A DNA stretch of 57,718 bases from positions 1 to 57,718 of the forward strand of contig NZ_BLJI01000029.1 of the NCBI RefSeq assembly GCF_017312365.1, read 5' to 3'. Positions 1 to 9,567 of this stretch are shown piece after piece. Both the position numbers and the translations under genes were made by a program. Position 1 is the first letter of the stretch. Each line of letters starts with the position of its first letter. The notes under the pieces were generated by a model. That model saw only the letters and a list, made by a program, of their open reading frames with translations. It searched no databases and was not told the origin of the DNA. Origin of the DNA: Chroococcus sp. FPU101 (GTDB taxonomy: Bacteria; Cyanobacteriota; Cyanobacteriia; Cyanobacteriales; Microcystaceae).

Positions 1-167
1 TTTTCAATAATTGGTATAAGATCTTTCTTAATACTTCTTAACACAAAAATTTATACCATTTTGAGAAAACCGCCCCCTAACCCCCCCTCACAGGAGAGGG
101 AACGAGCATCGGCTGATCAAAAAATCGTTTTATAATTAATTAAATTTGTTGAATTATTCTTAAATTT
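1..167. other. Intergenic leader, no gene seen
   Basis: No reading frame with coding character is visible. It holds a C-rich stretch around 71-100 and an A+T-rich run just before the first gene, which may carry that gene's promoter. No tRNA or clear terminator was recognised. Confidence 0.5.
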
Positions 168-1364
168 ATGCCTAAACTTAGTCTTTGCATGATTGTCAAA
201 AATGAAGAAGCTAACTTAGCAAAATGTTTAGAGAGTGTCAAAGATGTTGTCGATGAAATGATTGTCATGGATACAGGTTCAACGGATCGAACTGTAGATA
301 TTGCTCAAGAGTTTGGTGCAAAAGTTCCGTTTTTTACTTGGTGTGATAATTTTTCAACTGCTCGCAATGAAGCGTTAAAATTTGTTACTGGAGATTGGGT
401 CTTAGTTTTAGATGCTGATGAAACACTTGAGCGGAAAATTGTTCCTCAAATTAAAGAGATTATGAATAATGAGGATGCTTTAGTGATTAATTTTATTCGT
501 CATGAAATTGGGGCGGCTCAATCTCCCTATTCTCTGGTTTCTCGTCTTTTTCGTAGCCATCCTAAGCTTTATTTTACCCGTCCTTATCATTCTTTAATTG
601 ATGATAGCGCGACTCAATTGATGAAAGTAGAACCACACTGGAAAGTTATTGATCTACCTGCTATTGGTATGCTTCATTATGGCTATCAAGCTGAATTTAT
701 TAAATCTTTAAATAAATATGAACGAGCCAGAAAAGCAATGGAGGGTTTTTGGCAAAAACATCCTCATGATCCTTATGTTTGTAGTAAGTTAGGGGCATTA
801 TATTTACAAATAGGACAAACGGAAAAAGGTTTAAAATTACTCAAGCAAGGAATTAAAGCAAATACGGCTGATTTTAATGTAATTTATGAACTGCATTATA
901 GTTTAGGAAATGCTTATACTAAACAGCAGAAAATCGAGCAAGCTGTTAAACATTATCAAAAAGCGATCGCACAACCGATTATCGATCCACTCAAGTTAGG
1001 AGCCTACAATAATTTAGGGGGATTATTACAAGCAATTGGTGATCTACAAAATGCCAAAAAAGCTTATGAAGTGACGATTAAAATTGATCCGAATTTTTCG
1101 ACGGGTTATTACAATTTAGGAATGCTGCTAAAAGGGATGGGAAATTTACCCGAAGCGGTCAAACATTATCAAAAAGCAATTTCAATTAATCCAGAATATG
1201 CTGAAGCGTACCAGAATTTAGGGGTGGTTTTCTTTAAATTAGGTTATTTAGCGGAAAGTCAAGCCGCTTTTAAAGAAGCGATCACACTACATGAAGCGCA
1301 AAACCCCGAACAGGCCGAAAAATTACGCTCTGGACTCAACGAATTAGGAATGCTGCCAAACTAA
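168..1364 (+). CDS. Family 2 glycosyltransferase with C-terminal TPR repeats
   Basis: The N-terminal 230 residues look like a GT2 (GT-A fold) glycosyltransferase: the start motif LSLCMIVKNEE, then DTGSTDRTVDIA near residue 36 and a DADE nucleotide-sugar/metal motif near residue 82. From about residue 205 to the end there are tandem TPR units (for example YNNLGGLLQAIGDLQNAKKAY and YYNLGMLLKGMGNLPEAVKHY). GT2-TPR fusions of this kind are common in cyanobacteria and usually act on the cytoplasmic side in glycan or protein glycosylation, with TPRs binding a partner. The acceptor cannot be read from the sequence. The gene stands alone and no operon partner is evident. Confidence 0.85.
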   Translation: MPKLSLCMIVKNEEANLAKCLESVKDVVDEMIVMDTGSTDRTVDIAQEFGAKVPFFTWCDNFSTARNEALKFVTGDWVLVLDADETLERKIVPQIKEIMNNEDALVINFIRHEIGAAQSPYSLVSRLFRSHPKLYFTRPYHSLIDDSATQLMKVEPHWKVIDLPAIGMLHYGYQAEFIKSLNKYERARKAMEGFWQKHPHDPYVCSKLGALYLQIGQTEKGLKLLKQGIKANTADFNVIYELHYSLGNAYTKQQKIEQAVKHYQKAIAQPIIDPLKLGAYNNLGGLLQAIGDLQNAKKAYEVTIKIDPNFSTGYYNLGMLLKGMGNLPEAVKHYQKAISINPEYAEAYQNLGVVFFKLGYLAESQAAFKEAITLHEAQNPEQAEKLRSGLNELGMLPN

Positions 1365-1449
1365 AAGGTAACGTTTTAAGACAAAATTCTCCCTCTAACC
1401 CTTAGAACTTTGTAAAATTAGATACAGAACATATTAGGGTGATCTGTAT

Positions 1450-1662
1450 ATGTCTGTTATTTCTTTAAATGTACCAACCACACAACCTAACTGCGATACC
1501 AAGTTACAAGCATCCACATGGGTTAAATTACGTGAATTACCATCGCCTTATAGCTACGATGAGGCTTTACTTTTATGTCAAACTGAAGACTGTTCTTGGA
1601 TCGCTTGGATTCCCGAATATGGCGAAATTAGGCTATCTCCTCAGCAATTAATGGGTTTTTAA
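1450..1662 (+). CDS. Small conserved cyanobacterial protein
   Basis: A 70-residue soluble protein. The core WVKLRELPSPYSYDEALLL followed by a WIAWIPEYGE-type end resembles a short cyanobacterial family that I recognise only as uncharacterised and often multicopy. An ATG start follows a short A+T-rich leader, with GGGTGATC about 8 bases upstream as a weak ribosome site. The stop overlaps by 4 bases the end of the convergent ferredoxin-like gene. No function is proposed. A shorter frame inside the same region is treated as a shadow. Confidence 0.7.
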   Translation: MSVISLNVPTTQPNCDTKLQASTWVKLRELPSPYSYDEALLLCQTEDCSWIAWIPEYGEIRLSPQQLMGF

Positions 1663-2264
1663 CGTGCTAACTGTTCATAGCCTACAGTTACGGAATTAGC
1701 CGTTGCTGTAAAATGCTTATCGAATAAAAAACCGATTTCTTGAGGTCTGACGTTACTATAACGTGCTTTATCGGGCATAATAATGACGTTAGGCCCATTT
1801 TTGCATTGTTTTAAACATCCTGTGAGTTTAACTTGCACTTGTTCGGTTAAACCTTGCTCATGAATCGTATTCTCAATCGCTTGACAAACTTCTTGTCCAC
1901 CTCGTTTCCAACAAGTTGACTTTTGACAAATCATCACACAAGCTTTATTCGTTTTAGCGGGGGTGGTTTCAGTTTTTGTTACGGCTTCTGGTAAACGTTT
2001 TTGCGAGTCAAGAACGATAATACTACTAGCATTTAGCTTCAGTTTGCCCGATTTCCATTCACTTTGACCTGTGATTTCGAGATGAGTTCCAGGTGCGATC
2101 GCTGTATTTAAAGTTGTTCTAATTTCTTTTTCGGGTTTAATCCAATATTCCCAGTCTGAGATATTGACCCTAACATATTTAATCTTATAACCATCTTTAA
2201 TGACAAAACCAATTAACTGAGCCTGTACTTGGAAATCTTGTACTTGTTCTCGAAATTTTGACAT
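1659..2264 (-). CDS. (2Fe-2S) thioredoxin-like ferredoxin domain protein
   Basis: The C-terminal half (about residues 105-190) is a thioredoxin-fold [2Fe-2S] ferredoxin domain. Four cysteines are spaced as in that family: CQKSTCWKRGG supplies the first pair of candidates and GCLKQCKNGPN the second. The N-terminal half is a beta-rich domain without a recognised family. I use the ATG at 2264 (MSKFREQ), because the longer frame begins with a TTG four codons earlier and has no better ribosome site. Such proteins are common in cyanobacteria and their electron partners are mostly unknown. The gene lies 21 bases downstream of the next minus-strand gene and may be cotranscribed with it. Confidence 0.8.
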   Translation of the reverse strand: MSKFREQVQDFQVQAQLIGFVIKDGYKIKYVRVNISDWEYWIKPEKEIRTTLNTAIAPGTHLEITGQSEWKSGKLKLNASSIIVLDSQKRLPEAVTKTETTPAKTNKACVMICQKSTCWKRGGQEVCQAIENTIHEQGLTEQVQVKLTGCLKQCKNGPNVIIMPDKARYSNVRPQEIGFLFDKHFTATANSVTVGYEQLAR

Positions 2265-2285
2265 AATTGTTACCAAAATTAGATT

Positions 2286-2549
2286 TTATTGAATTTCTTT
2301 CGCAGTTGCTGCATACCAACAACGGTTCAGCCAACAGAGCAAGTCAGAGCGATCGCTACAGATCCGCCGCGACACACTCCACAGCAGTATGAGATCCGTC
2401 GGTGTTTGGAGATTTACCCGTAAAGGCTCATGACTTTGACAAGAACAAATGACCTTTAACTCTTGTAAACGTTGATAAACATCCCAACGTTCTGAGCCTT
2501 TGAGAGACAGGGCTTGACTAAATTGCCAATGTGGTTTATCGACGTTCAT
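2286..2549 (-). CDS. Conserved cyanobacterial hypothetical protein
   Basis: An 87-residue protein with a RWDVYQRLQEL segment, then CSCQSHEPLRV, and Trp/Arg-rich C-terminal helices ending in LLCWLNRCW. This pattern matches a small uncharacterised family that I know only from cyanobacteria. No signal peptide or membrane segment is visible. It sits directly upstream of the [2Fe-2S] protein gene on the same strand, so the two probably form a short operon. Function unknown. Confidence 0.7.
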   Translation of the reverse strand: MNVDKPHWQFSQALSLKGSERWDVYQRLQELKVICSCQSHEPLRVNLQTPTDLILLWSVSRRICSDRSDLLCWLNRCWYAATAKEIQ

Positions 2550-2705
2550 GGGTTAGCAAATGAAAAATTATTCTTTTTTTGAGTATAGCGAATAAGTGCT
2601 AATAATTCTCAATAATTTTTCAAGAGAAGTCAACTGATAACTGACATCAGTAGGGAGAAGCGAGATATAATTTGTTACGAAACCCAATATTAAAAAAGAT
2701 TTACC

Positions 2706-3026
2706 ATGAGCAACCCTGTGATTCAGGCTTTTTTCGTCGGACGAGCCTTAGCAGAAGTGTTAGGGGAAAAACTAGAAGACTCCTTGACTAATGCTTTGAG
2801 CGATCTAGGTAAATTTGATGCTGAACAAAGAGAAAACTTAAGAGTGTTGATCGAAGAAGTACAAGCAAGAGCCGAACGCCAAGCAGCGCAAGGAGCCTAT
2901 ACTGATGACGGTGTAAGAAGTAATAAAAGTTCTGTTGATTTACAAGAAACCATCGACGAACTAAGAGCCGAAATTGCGACCGTTCGTTCTGAGCTAAAAA
3001 AATATCGAGAACAGCAACCGCATTAA
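2706..3026 (+). CDS. Small cyanobacterial coiled-coil protein (DUF6825-like)
   Basis: A 106-residue protein. The first 25 residues ([20 protein letters not shown]) are amphipathic and Gly/Ala-rich. Residues 50-106 are strongly helical with heptad-like Leu/Ile spacing ([20 protein letters not shown]), implying a coiled coil. I match it to the cyanobacterial/plastid family DUF6825 from memory, with moderate certainty. It precedes the ABC1 kinase gene by 78 bases on the same strand. An 87-codon frame on the opposite strand is a shadow. Confidence 0.7.
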   Translation: MSNPVIQAFFVGRALAEVLGEKLEDSLTNALSDLGKFDAEQRENLRVLIEEVQARAERQAAQGAYTDDGVRSNKSSVDLQETIDELRAEIATVRSELKKYREQQPH

Positions 3027-3104
3027 ACCTTTGAGGGGATATGCAGACCAAATCTTAGCACTAGAATAGAAGTAGCCATTATTGTATTACGGAATATTAA
3101 AATA

Positions 3105-4847
3105 GTGTCTGCTCTGTCACAGAACAGCAATTTAACCTATTCATCCGATCTTAAGCGTGTGCCGCAACCAAAACCTAAGAAGACTTCCTATCGTTGGAAC
3201 CGAGAAAACTACTCGACTAACCGCCGACGCTTTGATATATGGCGGTTCGTTGTTATCCTGCTTTTTCAATTTTGGCTAAATAGCAAAAATTGGAGTTATA
3301 TCGGAGGCTACACCGCAGAAAAAGCAGCTACCCGTCGTAAAAAACAAGCCGTTTGGATCACCGAAAACTTGCTAGAACTGGGGCCAACCTTTATTAAAGT
3401 TGGACAGTTGTTCTCGACTCGTGCTGATTTATTTCCCAGTGAGTATGTCGAAGAACTAAGCAAACTACAAGATCAAGTTCCCGCTTTTCCCTACGAACAA
3501 GTAGCTAAAATTATTGCGGCTGACTTAGGTAAACCCATTCCTCAGCTTTTCCGCAGTTTTGACCCAATTCCCTTAGCTGCTGCTAGTTTAGGACAGGTTC
3601 ACAAAGCGCAACTCAATTCAGGTGAAGAAGTCGTTGTTAAAATTCAACGTCCTGGACTCAAACAATTATTTACCATTGATTTAGCGATTCTCAAACGAAT
3701 TACCCAATATTTCCAAAATCATCCAAAATGGGGCAAAGGTCGCGACTGGATCGGGATCTATGAAGAATGCTGTAAGATTTTGTGGAAAGAGGTCGATTAT
3801 TTAAACGAAGGGCGAAATGCGGATACTTTTCGGCGTAATTTTCGCGGTGAAGATTGGGTGAAAGTACCTCGCGTTTATTGGCGTTATACCTCTCCTAGAG
3901 TGGTTACGCTAGAATATTTGCCTGGCATTAAAATTAGTCACTATGATGCCATAGAAGCCGCAGGACTTGATCGGAAATTACTCGCTCGTCTGGGTGCAAA
4001 AGCCTATTTACATCAACTGCTGAATGATGGCTTCTTTCATGCCGATCCCCATCCTGGGAATATTGCGGTTAGTGCCGATGGTGCGCTAATTTTCTATGAT
4101 TTTGGCATGATGGGTCAATTGCAAAGTAATGTTAAAGAAAAATTGATGCAAACCTTATTTGGTATTGTTTCCAAAGATGGCGATCGCGTCGTCAATTCTT
4201 TAATTGCGCTTGGTGCGTTGGTTCCGACAGGCGATATGTCTCCCGTACGGCGCTCGGTACAATTCATGTTAGATAATTTCATGGATAAACCGTTTGAGGA
4301 GCAGTCAGTCGCCTCCATTAGTGAGGATCTCTATGATATTGCGTATGATCAGCCCTTTCGCTTTCCCGCAACCTTTACCTTTGTCATGCGAGCCTTTTCG
4401 ACCTTAGAAGGGGTTGGCAAAGGTTTAGACCCTGAATTCAATTTTATGGAGGTGGCACAACCATTCGCCACACAGGTTATGAGTGATTTAACAACATCTA
4501 ACGGTAATGGTTTATTTGATGAAATTAGTCGTCAAGCTGTACAAGTGAGTAGCACTGCTTTGAGTCTACCTCGACGCATTGATGATACCATTGATAAACT
4601 TGAGAGAGGGGATATTCGAGTCAGAGTTCGTTCTAGCGAGTCTGATCGAATTTTGCGTCGTTTAGGTACAATTCAAGTTAGCACTAACTATACTTTATTT
4701 ATTAGTGCTTTGATTATTTCCGCGACACTCCTCTTTGTTAATGGTTATAGCACTCTAGCCTTAATATCGCTGCTTTTAGCAGGGATTCCGACATGGGCTT
4801 TATTTCGCCTATTCCGACGGCTAGATCGGCTCGATAAAATGCCATAA
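3105..4847 (+). CDS. ABC1/AarF/UbiB family atypical kinase
   Basis: ABC1 (UbiB-like) kinases have a protein-kinase-like fold and support isoprenoid-quinone or lipid metabolism; cyanobacteria and plastids carry several. Visible hallmarks are the KVGQ motif in FIKVGQLFSTR (near residue 97), the Ala-rich loop PLAAASLGQVHKAQL, the invariant VVVKIQRPG lysine, the catalytic stretch HADPHPGNIAV and the metal-binding DFGMMG. Two hydrophobic segments at the C-terminus (about 525-575) suggest membrane anchoring. The start is GTG, and the N-terminus before residue 45 is basic and poorly conserved in character. The length of 580 is normal for the cyanobacterial branch. The substrate is not deducible. Confidence 0.9.
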   Translation: MSALSQNSNLTYSSDLKRVPQPKPKKTSYRWNRENYSTNRRRFDIWRFVVILLFQFWLNSKNWSYIGGYTAEKAATRRKKQAVWITENLLELGPTFIKVGQLFSTRADLFPSEYVEELSKLQDQVPAFPYEQVAKIIAADLGKPIPQLFRSFDPIPLAAASLGQVHKAQLNSGEEVVVKIQRPGLKQLFTIDLAILKRITQYFQNHPKWGKGRDWIGIYEECCKILWKEVDYLNEGRNADTFRRNFRGEDWVKVPRVYWRYTSPRVVTLEYLPGIKISHYDAIEAAGLDRKLLARLGAKAYLHQLLNDGFFHADPHPGNIAVSADGALIFYDFGMMGQLQSNVKEKLMQTLFGIVSKDGDRVVNSLIALGALVPTGDMSPVRRSVQFMLDNFMDKPFEEQSVASISEDLYDIAYDQPFRFPATFTFVMRAFSTLEGVGKGLDPEFNFMEVAQPFATQVMSDLTTSNGNGLFDEISRQAVQVSSTALSLPRRIDDTIDKLERGDIRVRVRSSESDRILRRLGTIQVSTNYTLFISALIISATLLFVNGYSTLALISLLLAGIPTWALFRLFRRLDRLDKMP

Positions 4848-4875
4848 TCCATCATTCATGTAAGCCACTTGACCG

Positions 4876-5652
4876 ATGATCAGTCGTAATTGTGCTGGAT
4901 ACAGTGATCCCGGGGTCGTGCGTCCAGTTAATCAAGATAGCTATTATATTGACCCACAGGGGCGTTTTTACATCGTCGCTGATGGCATGGGAGGTCATGC
5001 AGGTGGTCAAGAAGCAAGCCAAATTACTACCCAAACCATACAAGCTTATCTCGAAGAATACTGGGATTCTGATGTACCTTCTGATGAACTGCTAGAAGAC
5101 GCTTTGTATCAAGCAAATCGAGTTATTTTAGAGGATCAGTATCAACATCCAGAACGCTCGGACATGGGTACAACTGTTGTTGTTGTGCTGTTTCGACAAG
5201 ATCAGTCATGGTATACCCACATTGGGGACTCTCGTTTGTATCGCCTCCGTAACAATAAACTTGAACAAGTCTCAGAAGATCATACGTGGGTCGCTCGTGC
5301 TTTGAAAATGGGCGATATTTCACTCGAACAAGCGAAAATACATCCTTGGCGACACGTTTTGTTTCAATGCTTGGGAAGACGCGATCTCCGTCAAGTTGAG
5401 ATTTATCCCCTTGATGTTGAACCAGGTGATCGCCTAATGATGTGTAGTGATGGGTTAACCGAAGAAGTGGACGATGAAAAAATTGCGACCATTCTTGGGT
5501 TAGAAACGTCATCAGAACAAATCGTTATTAATTTAATCGAAGCCGCTAAAGCCGCAGGGGGATCGGATAATATTACGGTCGTATTGGTAGCCGAAGAATA
5601 TCCCTCGATCGTGAGTCATGTTCAACCGCCCTTAAGATTAACAGATTCTTAG
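4876..5652 (+). CDS. PP2C-type Ser/Thr protein phosphatase
   Basis: A metal-dependent phosphatase of the PPM/PP2C fold with no membrane segment. All core motifs are present: RPVNQDSYYI, the metal-binding VADGMGGHAGG, GTTVVVVL, HIGDSRLYRLR, CSDGLTEEVDD and GGSDNITVVLV. The length of 258 residues is typical of stand-alone bacterial forms. It begins 28 bases after the ABC1 kinase gene, so the two are probably cotranscribed. It should dephosphorylate Ser/Thr in proteins, counteracting Hanks-type kinases or acting on anti-anti-sigma factors; the target is unknown. Confidence 0.92.
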   Translation: MISRNCAGYSDPGVVRPVNQDSYYIDPQGRFYIVADGMGGHAGGQEASQITTQTIQAYLEEYWDSDVPSDELLEDALYQANRVILEDQYQHPERSDMGTTVVVVLFRQDQSWYTHIGDSRLYRLRNNKLEQVSEDHTWVARALKMGDISLEQAKIHPWRHVLFQCLGRRDLRQVEIYPLDVEPGDRLMMCSDGLTEEVDDEKIATILGLETSSEQIVINLIEAAKAAGGSDNITVVLVAEEYPSIVSHVQPPLRLTDS

Positions 5653-5743
5653 TTTTCTTAACCTAAAGATAAATTACATTTATAGCCGCTCAAGATACGA
5701 TTAGGGTCTAAGTAGTTTTGATCTTATTTTTTAATACACAATT

Positions 5744-7903
5744 ATGGTTAATTCGGTCACTGCTGACATCAATCTTAAAGAACCGCAATATTATTTTAAT
5801 CGTGAGCTAAGTTGGTTAGAGTTTAACTATCGCGTTCTGGCTGAATCACTTGATCCACGCACACCGTTATTAGAACGCCTGAAATTTAGCGCGATTTTTT
5901 GTTCTAATTTAGACGAATTTTTTATGGTACGGGTCGCGGGTTTAAAACGTCAGGTGGCGGCTAATGTCACACAATTAACCCCTGATGGTCGCACGCCTGC
6001 CGAACAACTTAATGCCATTAGCGATCGTCTGCGTCCTTTGGTACAAGAACAGGCTCATCATTTTGAACATACCCTAAAAAATCTGTTAGACAGTGAAGGA
6101 ATTCATTTACTTAACTACGTCGATCTCGATCAAGAACAGCGCAATCATTTCCATCAATACTTTGAGCAACAAATCTTTCCAGTACTAACACCTTTAGCCG
6201 TTGATCCAAGTCATCCTTTTCCCTATATCTCTAATCTAAGTTTAAACTTAGCCGTTGTCCTCAGAGATCCAGACACAGATCAAGAATGTTTTGCGCGGGT
6301 TAAAGTTCCCAAAATCTTACCACGTTTTTTAGCCCTACCCAAAGAACTCGGACAACAAGGAGAGAAGCCATCAATTTGGACGGGAGTACCGTTAGAACAG
6401 GTCATGGCACATAATTTAGAGGCTTTATTTCCAGGTATGATTATACAAGAGTGTCATCCGTTCCGAGTTACACGTAACGCGGATCTCCAAGTCGAAGAAG
6501 ACGAAGCTGATGATCTCCTACAAGCCATTGAACAAGAAATCCGTAAGAGACGGATCGGTAAATCAGCCGTCCGCCTAGAAATCTATGCCTCTACACCCGT
6601 CCATATTAAAGAAAGATTGATGGATGATTTGGCTTTAGAAGAAATCGATGTCTATGAAATAGAAGGATTATTGGGACTAAAAGATCTATTTTATTTTATG
6701 TCGATTCCGCGTCCTGATCTTAAAGAAACGCCCTGGACAGCCGTTACACCGCCAGTTTTAGAAAACATTAAAGAATTGGTCGATGGCAACGGCGATAATA
6801 TTGTCAATCAAGAGGGGGACGATATTTTTACCCTGATTCGTCATTCTGATATTTTAGTCCATCACCCCTATCAGTCCTTTACCGCTTCCGTTCAACAATT
6901 TATTACTCAAGCGGCCCATGATCCCCAAGTTTTAGCGATTAAGATGACCCTTTATCGGACATCGGGGGATTCTCCGATTCTTAATGCTTTAATTGCGGCG
7001 GCTGAAAATGGTAAACAAGTTGCGGTGTTAGTCGAACTAAAAGCCCGTTTTGATGAGGAAAATAATATTACTTGGGCGAAACACCTAGAACAATCTGGCG
7101 TTCACGTTGTTTACGGTTTAGTCGGCTTAAAAACTCATACTAAAGTGATTTTAGTGGTTCGCCAAGAAGGGAATCAAATCCGTCGCTATGTTCATATTGG
7201 GACTGGTAACTATAACCCAAAAACTGCAAAATTGTACACAGATTTAGGGTTATTTAGTTGTCGCCAAGAATTAGGGGAAGATTTGACGGATTTGTTTAAT
7301 TTCCTCACAGGTTATTCTCGTCAGAAATCCTATCGTAAACTATTGATCGCTCCAGTAAATATGAGAGAGCGGATGATCGCGATGATTTTACGAGAAGCCG
7401 AACACTGTCGTAATGGGGGAAGTGGTCGCATTGTCGCTAAGATGAATGCTTTGGTCGATCCCCTGATTATTGAAGCTTTGTATCAAGCCTCAATTGCGGG
7501 TGTTCAAATTGATTTAATAATACGCGGTATTTGCTGCCTACGTCCTGGCATTCCAGACGTAAGTGCGAATATTCGTGTGATTAGCATTATTGGCCGTTTT
7601 CTAGAACATTCTCGAATTTTCTATTTTCATAATGGAGGAAATGAGGAAATTTACATCGGAAGTGCTGATTGGATGACTCGTAATCTCACCCGTCGGGTTG
7701 AGGCGATTACACCCGTTGAAGATCCAGCGATTATTAAAGAATTACAAGAAATTCTAGGGATTATGCTTTCAGATAATCGTCAAGCGTGGGATTTACAACC
7801 CGATGGTACATATATCCAACGTCTCAAGAGTGAAAATGGTCAAGAACAATCAACTCATGTCATCTTAATGGAAAAAGCGGCTAAATACAGCAGAATTGAT
7901 TGA
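5744..7903 (+). CDS. ppk1: Polyphosphate kinase 1
   Basis: PPK1 reversibly transfers the terminal phosphate of ATP to polyphosphate, the phosphorus and energy store of cyanobacteria. The 719 residues match the family's usual 690-740. Visible landmarks are the N-terminal YFNRELSWLEFNYRVL, the central IKMTLYRTSGDSPI, the autophosphorylated-His motif YVHIGTGNYNP and the C-terminal IGSADWMTRNLTRRVE. No frameshift or missing motif was seen. It follows the PP2C gene by about 90 bases and precedes malQ, placing phosphate and glycogen storage genes side by side. Confidence 0.97.
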   Translation: MVNSVTADINLKEPQYYFNRELSWLEFNYRVLAESLDPRTPLLERLKFSAIFCSNLDEFFMVRVAGLKRQVAANVTQLTPDGRTPAEQLNAISDRLRPLVQEQAHHFEHTLKNLLDSEGIHLLNYVDLDQEQRNHFHQYFEQQIFPVLTPLAVDPSHPFPYISNLSLNLAVVLRDPDTDQECFARVKVPKILPRFLALPKELGQQGEKPSIWTGVPLEQVMAHNLEALFPGMIIQECHPFRVTRNADLQVEEDEADDLLQAIEQEIRKRRIGKSAVRLEIYASTPVHIKERLMDDLALEEIDVYEIEGLLGLKDLFYFMSIPRPDLKETPWTAVTPPVLENIKELVDGNGDNIVNQEGDDIFTLIRHSDILVHHPYQSFTASVQQFITQAAHDPQVLAIKMTLYRTSGDSPILNALIAAAENGKQVAVLVELKARFDEENNITWAKHLEQSGVHVVYGLVGLKTHTKVILVVRQEGNQIRRYVHIGTGNYNPKTAKLYTDLGLFSCRQELGEDLTDLFNFLTGYSRQKSYRKLLIAPVNMRERMIAMILREAEHCRNGGSGRIVAKMNALVDPLIIEALYQASIAGVQIDLIIRGICCLRPGIPDVSANIRVISIIGRFLEHSRIFYFHNGGNEEIYIGSADWMTRNLTRRVEAITPVEDPAIIKELQEILGIMLSDNRQAWDLQPDGTYIQRLKSENGQEQSTHVILMEKAAKYSRID

Positions 7904-8005
7904 GAGATCATTTTCAGTTAAAAATCCCCTACCTTGGGCATACTCAACCCCTAACGAATTCGATTACCATTTAAAATTTAGAAATGACGTTGAGGTAATC
8001 CAGTT

Positions 8006-9514
8006 ATGCCATTCCCCCGCACTAGCGGTATCTTACTCCATCCGACGAGTTTTCCCGGTCGTTACGGAATAGGAGATTTAGGAAAAGAAGCCTATGAGTT
8101 TGTTGATTTTTTAGTTCAAAGTAAACAGCGACTTTGGCAGATTTTACCGTTAGGGCCCACAGGATTCGGAAATTCTCCTTATATGAGTTTTTCTGCGATC
8201 GCAGGAAACCCTCTTTTAATTAGTCCAGATATTCTGTTTGAAAAAGGACTTCTAGAGGAAGAGGATTTACAAAATCTGCCCAATTTCCCCCTAGATATGG
8301 TGGATTTTGAAAAAGTCATGGCTTGGAAAATGCCACTTTTGCAAAAAGCCGCGCAAAAGTTCGCTCTTTCTATTCAGTCACTTCCCATTGCTGCCCGTCA
8401 ATTTGAAGGATTTTGTCGAGGAAATGCGTCTTGGTTGGATAATTACGCCCTGTTTATGGCTTTATTGGACACGCAAGGGACAGGAAGTTGGACACAATGG
8501 TCGCAAGAGTTACGCCATCGTTATCCTGATGTCTTAAATCAAGCGCGTCATGATTTACAGCAAGAAATTTTCTTTTATCAGTTCTTGCAGTATGAATTTT
8601 TTGAACAATGGTTTGCTCTCAAACGTTATGCTAATGTCTCTGGAATACAAATTGTCGGTGATATTCCGATTTATGTCTCGCAAAATAGCGCGGATGTTTG
8701 GTCACATCCAGAGGTTTTTAAACTCGATCCCAATACTGGAGAAGCTTTAGAAATTGCAGGGGTTCCACCAGATTATTTTTCGGCTACGGGTCAATTGTGG
8801 GGCAATCCGATTTATAACTGGGATTATCTAGAATCCACTAATTTTGATTGGTGGGTACGTCGTGTACAAAGTGTTCTTTATGTCGTCGATGTGATTCGGA
8901 TCGATCATTTTCGGGGGTTAGAATCTTATTGGTCGGTTCCTGCGGGTGAAGAAACTGCAATTAATGGTCGATGGGTAAAATGTCCAGGGGCTGCGTTATT
9001 TGATGCAATTCGGTCTAGATTAGGAACATTGCCGATTATTGCCGAAGATTTAGGGGATATTGACCAAGCAGTCTTAGATTTGCGCGATCGTTATGGTTTT
9101 CCTGGGATGAAAATTCTGCATTTTGGCTTTGGGAGTGATTCGGGAAATCCTTATCTACCGTTTAATGCGAGTACCAATAGTGTCATTTATACGGGAACCC
9201 ACGACAATAATACGACAATTGGCTGGTATTACGAAGATTTAGCCGATTATCACAAAGACCGTTTTCATGAGTATATCGGTTGTGTTAGTCATTATGGAAT
9301 TAGTTGGGATTTGATTCGCCTCGCGTTAAGTTCGGTTGCAAATCAAGCGATTATTCCTTTACAAGATCTTTTTAGTTTAGGATCTGATGCGCGGATGAAT
9401 ACCCCTGGAAAAGCTGAGGGTAACTGGAGTTGGCGTTATCGTGGAGAAGCACTAACCCCAGAATACAGCGCACGTTTAGCTAATTTAACGACTCTTTTTG
9501 GTCGAGCTAATTAA
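8006..9514 (+). CDS. malQ: 4-alpha-glucanotransferase (amylomaltase)
   Basis: GH77 disproportionating enzyme that moves maltosyl and longer glucan units during glycogen or maltodextrin turnover. The 502-residue length is typical. Motifs include the start PRTSGILLHPTSFPGRYGIGDLG, QILPLGPTGFGNSPY, the nucleophile region VIRIDHFRGLESYWSVP, the acid/base region IIAEDLG, and the late TGTHDNNTTIGWY and GEGNWSWRYR-like end (here AEGNWSWRY). It lies about 100 bases after ppk1 and is followed by a hairpin terminator. Confidence 0.97.
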   Translation: MPFPRTSGILLHPTSFPGRYGIGDLGKEAYEFVDFLVQSKQRLWQILPLGPTGFGNSPYMSFSAIAGNPLLISPDILFEKGLLEEEDLQNLPNFPLDMVDFEKVMAWKMPLLQKAAQKFALSIQSLPIAARQFEGFCRGNASWLDNYALFMALLDTQGTGSWTQWSQELRHRYPDVLNQARHDLQQEIFFYQFLQYEFFEQWFALKRYANVSGIQIVGDIPIYVSQNSADVWSHPEVFKLDPNTGEALEIAGVPPDYFSATGQLWGNPIYNWDYLESTNFDWWVRRVQSVLYVVDVIRIDHFRGLESYWSVPAGEETAINGRWVKCPGAALFDAIRSRLGTLPIIAEDLGDIDQAVLDLRDRYGFPGMKILHFGFGSDSGNPYLPFNASTNSVIYTGTHDNNTTIGWYYEDLADYHKDRFHEYIGCVSHYGISWDLIRLALSSVANQAIIPLQDLFSLGSDARMNTPGKAEGNWSWRYRGEALTPEYSARLANLTTLFGRAN

Positions 9515-9532
9515 ACCAGTATTTTCATAATT

Positions 9533-9556
9533 AGGGTTTGGTTCTTTCTAAACCCT
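9533..9556 (+). terminator. Hairpin terminator between convergent malQ and the pentapeptide gene
   Basis: AGGGTTT at 9533-9539 pairs with AAACCCT at 9550-9556, with a 10-base loop, followed by TTCTAATTT. The symmetric AATT flanks extend the stem. It lies between converging genes and could serve both directions. Confidence 0.65.
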
Positions 9557-9567
9557 TTCTAATTTAA

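Noticed and set aside
2788-3051. 87-codon minus-strand frame opposite the small coiled-coil gene
   Set aside because: Composition is a Leu-rich mirror of the coiled coil; the plus-strand protein is the coherent one.
5123-5512. 129-codon frame on the minus strand inside the PP2C phosphatase gene
   Set aside because: The plus-strand frame carries all PP2C motifs; the antisense peptide has no recognisable domain or ribosome site.
8307-8750. Two plus-strand frames inside malQ
   Set aside because: Shadows of malQ in another register; the MalQ frame is complete.
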